Below are positions 34,201-42,582 of a DNA stretch of 64,000 nucleotides, piece by piece; within the stretch, counting starts at the first letter, position 1, and every line of letters starts with the position of its first letter. A model generated the notes under the pieces. It searched no databases and was not told where the DNA came from. It was given only the letters and a program-made list of their open reading frames with translations. The stretch is from Scleromitrula shiraiana (lineage: Eukaryota > Ascomycota > Leotiomycetes > Helotiales > Sclerotiniaceae). The DNA lies in assembly GCA_028455995.1 (NCBI GenBank), contig JABELC010000012.1, positions 124,001-188,000 of the forward strand, given 5' to 3'. A program made the position numbers and the translations under genes.

Positions 34201-34294
34201 GAGTGAATGGTTACATGAGGTGGCGCCGCATTTTCATAAGAAGAAAGATTTAGAAGCGTTGGAGGAAAGGAAGATGCCGAAGGCTGGGAGATAA
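31238..34294 (+). CDS. PRP2: DEAH-box pre-mRNA splicing helicase (Prp2/DHX16/Cdc28 family)
   Basis: RNA-dependent ATPase that remodels the spliceosome before the first catalytic step. Single exon, 1018 aa from the ATG at 31238; the open frame extends upstream only from a TTG. The N-terminal 370 residues are charged and low-complexity (poly-Ser, RERSRERLPRSERD, acidic blocks), as in DHX16. Helicase motifs in order are GDTGSGKTT (about residue 400), TQPRRVAAMS, DEAH (about 498), SAT, FLTGQDEIE, TNIAETSLTIDG and QRSGRAGRVGPG. The winged-helix/ratchet and OB-fold C-terminal domains follow (ALNHQGELTKLGRQMAEFP, then HIHPSSVL). The YDYVLDEDQGIKWIM stretch before the core separates it from Prp16, Prp22 and Prp43. 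Intact. Confidence 0.95.
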   Translation: MSGKKYAFLPMEDDDLGPTKVVEKKKEKRRHGEKSKSSLSSSSSASKREQHTTRERSRERLPRSERDLEYRSKPSRRRNANDDDYEDRWGDEEQVTEEEEEVEFKESASKRVKVEHATEEDDGLSEGERERRKDQAEKEAFTQRLLSKDSDKSKKIVEDRSSTKEGGILAQRRRLAEDAAARNVALPDLRERSRQEYLKKREAERLALLRIQVKEETEELRRGGKLSEREKAEFAKNREVLRLAEERLRIDDHLDGYAMPEDYITEKGKIDRKKKEEAMYKRYVERDEYGQEKYVTEQEEWEREQAAKAKAQIQSRERVDEGEYDYVLDEDQGIKWIMDSKLPGEGKGMTAEERFQAEQIDAAAKKALSMEDTRKSLPIYAYRDEFLAALEQYQILVIVGDTGSGKTTQLPQYLHEAGYTKDGLKVGCTQPRRVAAMSVAARVADEMGVKVGHEVGYSIRFEDNTSDKTILKYMTDGMLLREFMTEPDLGGYSALMIDEAHERTVHTDILLALIKDLARERPELKLLISSATMNAAKFSEYFDDAPVFNIPGRRYPIDIHYTPQPEANYLAAAITTVFQIHTTQGKGDILIFLTGQDEIEAAEQNILEMLQKLGSRVPELVICPIYANLPPELQSKIFEPTPDGARKVVLATNIAETSLTIDGIVYVIDPGFVKENIYNPATGMSKLVAVPCSRASANQRSGRAGRVGPGKCYRLYTKWAFMNEMEESTTPEIQRTNLNGVVLLLKSLGINDLLEFEFMDPPPTETLIGALNQLFALQALNHQGELTKLGRQMAEFPTDPMLAKAILAADKLGCVEEVLSIVSMLSESSSLFFRPKDKKIYADSARARFTIKEGGDHLTLLNIWNQWVDSDFSFIWAKENFLQQRSLTRARDVRDQLAKLCDRVEVTLSTCGANDLPPIQKAITAGFFANSARLQRGGDSYRTVKNNTTVHIHPSSVLMDSNPPIKMLIYFELVQTSKEYMRSCMPIKSEWLHEVAPHFHKKKDLEALEERKMPKAGR

Positions 34295-35103
34295 TATTGT
34301 TTGGCAAAGTTTGGAGACATCTAAGCGTGTTGTCGTTTTCAGGTGGAAGATAAGTTAGACTTATTCATCTTGATAGACTTGACTTGACTCTTGCTCTTGG
34401 TTGATATAAGGCTAAGAGTGATCGCCATCAAATTTGATAAATCAAATCTAATACATATTAAATTCAAGCAGTATACAGTCATATGTCTTGGGACCCAAAT
34501 TTTAAAGCATGGTCTATGGGATCATCGGATCATTCATTCGAATTGACATCAAAATAGATTCATCTATGAAAAAAACTGTATTTAACACCCGTGGATAGTT
34601 GCATACATTGTGCATTATCTGAACCATTTCGATTTACAGATGCTGATTGGGGTTGGTACTTGTACATATTCACTTTTCTATACACCAATCACAATATCTG
34701 TATACATTATCACAACAAGCATAATGATCAACTCGATTTCTCTTACCAAACATCCTTGAGTATCCATGTTTTGAACAATTCTCTACGTCTCTTGCTCAAG
34801 TTTTTATTCTGTATGGAAAGCCTAATTATGTAGCCAAAAATCCTTCAGTCACTCCTTACTATTCAATTTAGCTTTTACTTTTTTGAAACAAACATTTCTC
34901 TTGTCGTACCCAACACAGAAGGCAATAACTCAATCCATCCATCGTGCCTACCTAATAACTTCGCGATGGCTATGTACTAAATACATGACAATTAACTCAC
35001 GTTTACAAACGATACCACAACAAAACATAACATCAAATACATAGAAATAAATTTTTGAATATCCTCCATCTTTTGAGATAGCAATAGGAATATTATCATT
35101 ACA
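34295..35103. other. intergenic, nothing recognised
   Basis: Spacer before the kinase gene; no supported gene on either strand. Confidence 0.5.
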
Positions 35104-36343
35104 ATGTCAACATTAGTCAGTATTTATCTTATGAATATTCTGTTAAATGAAGGCTGATGATAATTGCGATCCAGGTTCTCCAACGCGAACCCTCAATATG
35201 CCAAAGCTCCCCATTTAGTCCTGAAGGTAAAAAGAGAAACCTCTTAAAGCTTGCCCATCAAAATAATGTTTCTTTCGCCCTGAAAACCAGCAATTTACCG
35301 ATACCATCAACAATTCGACATCCATTGAAAGAAATCCAAAATATCCAAGACCGAAAACGTTCTTCTCAAGATAATCCCAGAGACCAACCGCCGGTACAAG
35401 CCTCAATTTCCAGTAGCTTCTCACCGAATCTAAATCTCAATCTTTTCGAAATAGGTCGCGGACTTGGAAAAGGAAAATTCGGCCGAGTTTACCTCGCTCG
35501 ACATCGACCCAGTGGATTTATATGCGCCTTGAAAGTACTGAACAAGACATCAATCCGCAACGAAAGACACGAGAAATTTGTACGACGAGAAATTGAAATC
35601 CACAAACGTCTCAATCATCCTGGGATTCTAAAATTCTACAATTACTTCCATGGTAGCAATCGGATAGTTTTCGTGCTGGAATACGCATACAATGGCGAAT
35701 TATACAAATTCCTCCGTCGCGAAAAATGTTTCGATGAAGCGAAAGCGGCGAGATATACAGCGCAGATGGCCCAGGCATTAAAGTATCTCCATGCGAAAAA
35801 TATAATGCACAGAGATATCAAGCCCGAGAATATTCTCCTAGGTCTACATGGCGAAATTAAACTTGCCGATTTCGGATACGCGGTTCATACGCCTAATAAT
35901 CGACGCGCAACACTGTGTGGAACATTGGATTATCTGCCACCTGAAATGGTGAATGAGGATCAGGGGAATTACTCGCATACGAAGCAGGTTGATCTTTGGT
36001 CGTTGGGGGTGTTGGTTTATGAGTTTTTGGTGGGGGAGGCGCCGTTTGAGGAGTCGAGTCATTGTGCCACGAAAAGGAGGATTGTGAGGGGGGAGATGAT
36101 TGTACCGGGATTTTTGTCTGGGGAGGCGAAAGATTTGATTGAGAAGGTGAGTTGATTCGTTTTTGAATGGGATGGAGAGTTGGAAGATAGGTTGCTGTTG
36201 ACTAATGTTTTAAGTGATAGTTGTTAGTTCTGGATCCATTAAAACGACTTTCTTTGGATGGAATACTGGAACATCCTTGGATTTTGAAACATTGTAATAT
36301 GGCGGATAAGGAGGAGGAACGGCATGATAGTCAAAAGTTTTGA
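35104..36343 (+). CDS. Aurora-type serine/threonine kinase
   Basis: Mitotic Ser/Thr kinase of the Ipl1/Ark1/Aurora family. Best model: exons 35104-35115, 35175-36146 and 36221-36343, 368 aa. The first 12 bp exon (MSTL) is inferred because GTCAGT...GATCCAG removes an in-frame stop; alternatively translation could start at the ATG at 35157 in frame with the rest. Kinase motifs: GRGLGKGKFGRVYLA glycine loop, ALKVL Lys, HRDIKPENILL catalytic loop, LADFGYAV (DFG) and the Aurora-typical CGTLDYLPPEM activation segment followed by VDLWSLGVLVYEFLVG. The C-terminal lobe ends LEHPWILKH. The N-terminus is basic and probably disordered. The activation-loop Thr of Aurora (RRxT) appears as RRAT. All catalytic residues are present. 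Confidence 0.93.
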
Positions 36344-37740
36344 TTATTACACGATTGGAAGAATATGCCTTTTTTAGCTGGGGGTGTGCACTACAGTAGA
36401 TAAATATCAATAATGGGATTTATCGGTTAGTCAGAGACACCGATTTAGGTTATGGGAGTTTCCTTGTGGCACGCGTGTATACCGGCAAATAAAATATATG
36501 TTATGGCCACCAAAAAACTGCAATGACAAGCAATATTACAAGTTAACAATGTAAATGTTTACAATACCTGCCAGAACCTAACACTCAACTTCAGAAGTTC
36601 ACACTTCCATCTGAAACCCATGGAGTCGAACACGATATTACTTGATTTCATGAGTTCCCAGTACTATTCAATCTTGTTCGTAATGATGGGGTTATTTAGG
36701 ATAGATTTAAACAGCATTTACAAGATAACGGATAGGCAGAGTAAAAGGCCAAGAAGAGCAAAAGCACATCACTATCTAAGGAAGGTGAAATCATAAGGAG
36801 AGAGAAATTAGTGTTAGTTCTCACAGTGCTCGCTTAACTTGCGACCTGTACTTGTCAGGCGAAGTAAATTGTGCTGTTCGGCTAATCTGGAATTTAAAAG
36901 TGTTCGGCCAAAGGAACTGTACCTTATTAGATGAGATATTTATATAATCACTAGTATTTAGTAGACTATAGCCACATAATCAACACGAGTGTTTCGTCTA
37001 ATCGAACTTCTAACACGAGTGTTCCCTACTTCACACTAACCACCCACGCATTAAACTGTACGTTCAGCTGCATGGTTCATCATGCCAACGTACCTCTACC
37101 CGGGGTTTCTTTAATCTTTCTTTCCTATAAGCCTCCTACTGTGATTTTCTATGCAATATCAATACATACATGATATACAAAAGCAAAGAAACATTTATGA
37201 AATCTCAAAATTAACTTTTAAAAAAAAACTCATACTCGTTTTATATTGATATACTTTTTTTATTCAAATCTTATTAATACTAGAATTTTGCATACATATA
37301 CATTTTCAAAAATCATATTTTAATTAACAACGAGATTATAAATACGACTCTATTTTTATATACCTAGTTCACGCTCTACTGCGCTTAGCTTAGCCGCGGC
37401 CCTGATCGTTGATCTCAGAATAGGTTTGTTTAACTTTTGATTGGAACTTATGTGTTGTGTTGTGTTGTATCGCGACTACTGCTTATTTCATCATTATCTT
37501 TCTGCTTCCTAATAGAGAAAGAGAGAGAGAGAATTGTTGGGGTTGTGGGAGGTTGTGAGCGGTTGTCGCGCGGAGGTTACCCAATTGGGACGGATGTTGA
37601 GATTGGGCCTTGAAGTGTCTATATTTGCGATGGCGTCTGGCTTTCTGTAAGCGACCCATGATTATGGAATGCTATTGTATCTTGGGTATAGAAGGTCAAT
37701 GAGATAGATGGGGTATATAAGGTATTAATTAATTGTTGCG
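36344..37740. other. intergenic, 1.4 kb without a supported gene
   Basis: It holds two copies of AACACGAGTGTTYC at about 36981 and 37011, a GA repeat near 37513-37530 and AT-rich tracts. No coding frame was recognised. Confidence 0.5.
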
Positions 37741-37748
37741 TATAAATA
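37741..37748 (+). promoter_or_regulatory. TATA box of Ser-rich paralogue A
   Basis: TATAAATA preceded by TTGTTGCG. The same box and the following 80-90 bp of leader are recognisably shared with the region at 40851. Confidence 0.5.
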
Positions 37749-37876
37749 GAAGAAGATCTTTGAGATAATAAAAGATCTATTCATATAATTATCCATCTTA
37801 TTCAAAATTAATATCTACATATTTATCACAAACAAAGTATCTGATACTACTCAGCCTTAACTTACTGATTTCAACT

Positions 37877-38458
37877 TTGAAACATCAATTCGCATCGTTT
37901 GATTACTACAACTTGAAGCTTCATCTTATCCGTCGATCCTCCACGTGGTCAGCGAAATTACATACAATCCAACACCTCCAAAGCAATAAACTAGTAGACA
38001 GAAAGCTCCTTCCAGCACCCCCAGTATCCTCCGCTTCAACCTCTTCAAGCAATTTAGTAAGGAGGAATCGATTTCCAAGTCCGTAGGCCCAAAACAATGC
38101 ATCGAGATCAGCCATGATGACACATTCAAGTCATGATTCTTCTTCTTCTTCTTCTTCTTTGCATCATGCAGATAATTATAAACGCAGCAATGTAGAACAA
38201 ACACCAAGATATTTGCGACGGTTTGAGAACGTCAGCTATGGGCAGCCGACTGATGTAGGTGAGGGTTATGATGTCAGAAACTTTGAGGTGGCGTGCTATC
38301 CGAGGGTAAGCGATGGTAGGGGGTGTGCAGCTGAGGTTATACCGCTCTATGATGTTGGGAGTGACGATGATCATGATTATGATTTTGACGGATCGAATCG
38401 TACGAATACAGGTAGTGGTAGACGGACCGAGAGGAGAGTGCTTGAGAGGCGGAGATAA
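37877..38458 (+). pseudogene. Ser-rich protein paralogue A, probably decayed
   Basis: Diverged copy of the gene at 41156. The shared parts are a DRKLLPAP/RRKLLPAP motif, a Ser-rich linker (poly-Ser in both) and a short folded-looking block: TPRYLRRFENVSYGQP here against IPGYAREIGDVAFRDN in copy B. In copy A no ATG precedes the RKLLPAP segment in frame. A TAG at 38084-38086 divides the frame, which then continues in the same phase to 38458. Either a 34 bp micro-intron (GTAAGG to CCGTAG) removes the stop, or only the 114 aa frame from ATG 38114 is used, or the gene is dead. No signal peptide; the C-terminus is acidic then Arg-rich. Function unknown. Confidence 0.5.
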
Positions 38459-39465
38459 TGCGGGATAGGTTATGATGGAGTGAAATGCAATCGATATTAG
38501 AGAGGGTATTTAGGATTGGGTGGTGTTCTAGGGAGGCGGAGGGGAATGCTAAGTAGGATGTTGTGTTCTATTTTAAGGTTCCAGAAAAGGGGGCAGAGAA
38601 GGAAAAAGCAAAGTAACAAATAAAAGCATTAGAATGCAAAATATCGAGTCCCTTTTATTATTACAGTTATGTATAGAATAAAATAGGTTGTGCGCTAATT
38701 CACCCTATCCACAAATTCAGCATTATGATACAACCCGTGTTCCCATCTCGCTTCCCCTATTTTCTAGTCTGCATTACGAATGAATGCGTGATTTAGATGT
38801 ACAGTATAGTTTAGATTTTGTACCGAGTGATTACTTGATGTCATGTGAATCGCCTGCATTTTCTTCTTTTTCAAATCAACGAATCTTGGAAAGATTAAAT
38901 GATATTTATCTCTCTCTCTCCAACTATCTCTTCATCTATCTCTCCATCTATCTCTAAGATTTCAATCAAATCGGAGGACAGAAATCGCATGTCCTCCCTC
39001 CCCTACTCTACTCTACACTTTTCCAAACAACAACCACAGCCTGACCTCAAGCATCGAGAGTACGAAACACCAGCATTCATACCATTAGAATATACGATAA
39101 ATCAAATTCCGAGTTCAAATTTTTAATTAGTATTTATTCAATCATAATAAACATATATGAAGCAAATGACACACCATTCTGAATTAATTAGGTAAGCTCG
39201 TTAATTCGTTCGTTCAACTTCACTACGCTGGATCTATGATACATTCACATACGATACGGTATTGAAATCAGATCATGTATGCAAGCATGGCTTGGGCTTG
39301 AGGAGGTATCTATCTATCAATCAATCCATAACCGAGTTAAATGTTTAAAGAGTATATATATTATAGATGATTGATTTCCCTTTTCGTATCTTTCCATTAA
39401 TCCACACCATATCACCTCCCTCTCCCCACACTTCACTCTCCCACACCACCCTGCATCCACCCCCC
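38459..39465. other. intergenic, nothing recognised
   Basis: A TCTC/ATCT microsatellite lies at about 38910-38955. A 75-codon open frame over it is not credible as a gene. Confidence 0.45.
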
Positions 39466-39510
39466 CGGATTCTCCAAGACACTGATCAGCCCTCATCAAA
39501 TTATCCATAT
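39466..39510 (-). pseudogene. relic of the 3' end of a chitin-deacetylase-like gene
   Basis: On the minus strand this reads LMRADQCLGES, matching the C-terminus LMRVDQCLEDP of the polysaccharide deacetylase gene ending at 42583. The nucleotide match runs for about 35-40 bp (CTCCAA-ACACTGATC--CCCTCAT). It lies downstream of and convergent to Ser-rich copy A, exactly as the full gene lies beside copy B. It is short, so the assignment leans on the context. Confidence 0.45.
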
Positions 39511-39913
39511 ATTATCCACAAGGACGCAGTCTTTTTTTTAAAAAAAAACTTATAGATTGCCCTATAGATTATCTGGTGCAGACCACTCATAAATCCTACC
39601 CATTCAGCAATCGGCTTCCCCGTTGAACAATCTCAATAAACAGCCCGATTTGAATCTGTTGTTATATTTATTAATATCAACAACATGTTAATTTATGATT
39701 TTTATTTTCGATTGTCAATCTTTGTTTGATGTTTTTTTAGTCTATTTATAAAAGTTTTTCTAAATGATTGTATTTGATAAATTCAAAAATGGATTTATGA
39801 TTGTTACTAATTATTTAGTACTAATCAATCAAATGTCTCTTCTCTGGTACAGAGAGAGATTTTATTGCAAGACTATCCATTTCTCATTTTTGCCATAAAA
39901 CAAGGTTTATTAT
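39511..39913. other. intergenic AT-rich
   Basis: No gene seen. Confidence 0.5.
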
Positions 39914-39918
39914 GCTAC

Positions 39919-40103
39919 TGTCACACAAAAAGGAGAATAGTCAAGAGCTTGTTGATTGATTTATCTAGAGGGAGAGCGAAGCTCCTTCTATATATATTAT
40001 GATATGACGCTAAACGGTGCGGAGCACTTTTAGTCAGATCCACTTGATCACCTGAAGATGATCATGTGATTATATGATCACCTGATCTCATTCCTTTGTG
40101 ACA
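39919..40103 (+). mobile_element. TIR element copy 2 (185 bp) with 5 bp target duplication
   Basis: Ends are TGTCACACAAAAAGGAGAAT on the left and ATTCCTTTGTGACA on the right, inverted and imperfect. GCTAC occurs immediately outside both ends (39914-39918 and 40104-40108). The interior has nested palindromic words (TTGATCACCTGAAGATGATC, ATATGATCACCTGATC) and no coding capacity. The element matches copy 1 at 7963-8126 in opposite orientation. This is a non-autonomous DNA transposon (MITE) of a family I cannot name. Confidence 0.75.
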
Positions 40104-40108
40104 GCTAC

Positions 40109-40850
40109 ATCCTCAAAGAAGCTTATCGATCAGAATTCTAGGATTCTGGTTGGTCAGTACGTGGTTTGGTGGAAGGTCCTTTTGAAGTTAGCCATGGGGG
40201 GCCGTATGCTATTTTGAGAAGAGGCTGCGTGTTAGGGGACCTTACACAGCATTTCTGACTAATCAATAAACGGTTGCAACCAAATCAGCCATCTCATTGA
40301 TCAATAGGATGGACCGGACCGTATTCAATAAACCGCGAATTGTCCAATTATCTATGAATATCCCAATGAACAATAAGTGACCAAAAAATCCATAAATTAG
40401 CCACTCAAAATAACACATACATACCAACAAAGCCATATATTGGTATGAAAATCAATATAAGAATGCAAAAAATCTCTACTCGCTAACATGCACATACCAT
40501 AATCCATTAGATAATCCACAGATTTTTGAATTGTCTACAATTTATGGCAATATCCATAGATAATTAAATAATACACTATTTTTTGGATAGCTAGATATCC
40601 ATAAATATTTATCATGTAATATTCCCAAAATAAACCGGCGCATAATTGAAAAAAAAGAGAAAACCACTTTATAGACCGGACGATCCATGGATAATCTACA
40701 GGCAGGCCTATTTTTGAGGACACTGGCCTCAAAGAATATGTGTTTTGAATTACGTCTGGTCTTTTATGACCAGCCTACCATGACAGGATAGTATTGTGTT
40801 TTGAGTATACAGATTGGATGAGATGACTCAGGGGTTTGTTGGTCGTTGTG
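40109..40850. other. intergenic, nothing recognised
   Basis: AT-rich. Repeated AATCCATAGATAATC/ATTATCCATAG-like words at about 40330-40700 suggest degraded repeat DNA. Confidence 0.45.
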
Positions 40851-40858
40851 TATAAATA
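40851..40858 (+). promoter_or_regulatory. TATA box of Ser-rich paralogue B
   Basis: TATAAATA preceded by CGTTGTG. The surrounding leader aligns with that of paralogue A. Confidence 0.45.
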
Positions 40859-41155
40859 AAGAGGAATTTATAAAATAATCCTAGATTTATTTGAACAATT
40901 ATCTACATTACTCTCAATTTACATCTATATTGATAACTAGCAACAGATTGAATACCACTTGATCTTGCCTTCCTAGTTTTGCATCCAAGCCCGTGATTTA
41001 CATCGCTCAGTTGCTAAAGTTTCCTTCATCTCGCATCTTCCCACAGTCAGCAAATCTCCTAGGTATATCCCAATATCCAATCCCCCTCACAATCCCCCAA
41101 TATAGAAAGCATACCAAACAAATAAAATCACCCATCTAAACAACCAAAATCAACC

Positions 41156-42188
41156 ATGGAATCAGGCCAAAATACAAACCTTGTCAGGTACAACGCAAAA
41201 GCTACCGGACAAGCAGAGGACAACACAGAAAAGAACAAAAAATCAAAGGGACCCTCCGGATCAAGAAGAAAGCTATTACCCGCACCCACCACAACTTCCG
41301 GAACCTCCACATCCTCTAAACAACCATCTTCCGCACTGGTAAAAGGACATTCCTCTTCAAGTAAGTCCACTCGCAGCCCTTCTAGCACAACATCCAAATC
41401 ATCATCAAGAACGCATTCCTCCACCTCCTCATCCTCATCCTCATCCTCCACCCACCAGCCCCGCGCCAAATGCCCCCTCCTAATCGGAACCGAGGAAATA
41501 CCCGGCTACGCGCGCGAAATCGGCGATGTGGCCTTTCGTGATAATGTGAATCACCCAGAGTCGTTTCAGAACGTTCCAGGTGTGCAATGTTCCGAACCGT
41601 GGCAAGCGGTTTCGTACATTGATACGAAAAACATGCGTGTGAGTGTCGGGAATGGATCTATGCCGTTTCCGAAGTATATATCAGAAAGGGGTTGTGAGGA
41701 ATGACGATGCTTACCGGTCTCCAATATATGATTATAGCGAGCCGGAGGCGGGGTATTATTCTGACGGGTCGGAGGCGACAGTTACAGCGTATGGTTCTGA
41801 AAAGTCGGGGACGACGTATACAGGGTATGATTATAGCGAGCCGGAGGCGGGGTATTATTCTGACGGGTCGGAGGCGACTGTTACAGCGTATGGTTCTGAA
41901 AAGTCGGGGACGACGTATACAGGGTATGATGGTAACGAGTCGGAGGTGGCGTATTATTCTGACGGGTCGGAGGCGACAGCTAGAACGCATGTTTCTAAAA
42001 TCTCAAAGACGTCGACTAAATCACATGATTCTGACGCATCAAAGGCGACAGATAAAAAGCGTGCTTCTAAAAGCTCGAAAAAGTCGACTAAATCGCATGA
42101 TTCTAAAGCGTTAGTGGCGACGGATGGAAAGGGTGCTTCAAAGAGCTCGAAGTCGTTGGGTAAAGAGCATAGAAATAAGAGCAAGTAA
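41156..42188 (+). CDS. Ser-rich protein with 33-residue tandem repeats (paralogue B)
   Basis: Exons 41156-41638 and 41685-42188 (donor GTGAGT, 46 bp intron, acceptor TATCAG) join in phase 0 to 328 aa. Without splicing the frame ends at 41704. Residues 1-110 are basic/Ser/Thr-rich with the RRKLLPAP motif and poly-Ser. Residues about 110-165 hold a folded-looking block (GTEEIPGYAREIGDVAFRDN, CSEPWQAVSYID). Exon 2 encodes 2.7 copies of a 33 aa repeat (YDYSEPEAGYYSDGSEA...), then a Lys/Ser-rich tail (SKSSKKSTKSHDSKA). There is no signal peptide or membrane segment. Family unknown; the tail could be nuclear or DNA-associated, but that is speculation. Paralogue of the decayed copy at 37877. Confidence 0.65.
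41727..41990 (+). repeat. 99 bp tandem repeat, 2.7 copies, in coding sequence
   Basis: Units start at 41727, 41826 and 41925, exactly 99 bp apart. The first two are almost identical at DNA level. The third diverges after about 66 bp. The period is a multiple of three, so copy-number change would keep the frame. Confidence 0.9.
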
Positions 42189-42582
42189 TCCTGCGAAAGG
42201 AGTCGAGTGGGCGGAGGAGATAAGGTAGGTGGATGTGGGGATTGGAGAGGACATGAATGATGCAACATAGAAGTTTAACAATAGTATCATAAGATATATC
42301 ATTCATTTTTTCACCAAGTTGGTTTTCACACGCACGTATATTGTTTAAAGATAAGTTAAGATTGAGGAAGTAGTGTCACGTATGCATTTAGGAGAAGGCT
42401 GTTTTGTATTGATTATGTGTACATGTATATATGTATATATATATATGGTATGATGAACTTTTCGAACAAATGAACTGTAATTGGAGTTTTATATTGTATA
42501 TCAATGTTTCGCGCTTAAATATGAAAAAGAAATCTCGATGCAATCAATAGACCTCTTTCCCCGGCTCCCCTAACACACCCCC
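42189..42582. other. convergent 3' intergenic region
   Basis: Lies between Ser-rich paralogue B and the deacetylase 3' end; a TATATG/TATATA microsatellite sits at about 42425-42446. Confidence 0.5.

Noticed and set aside
36970..37035. AACACGAGTGTT direct repeat considered as a regulatory site
   Set aside because: Only two copies, no gene immediately downstream and no known factor that I can name for it.
38899..39126. 75-codon ATG frame after Ser-rich copy A
   Set aside because: Its first third is a TCTC/ATCT microsatellite translated as Ser/Ile; no other support.
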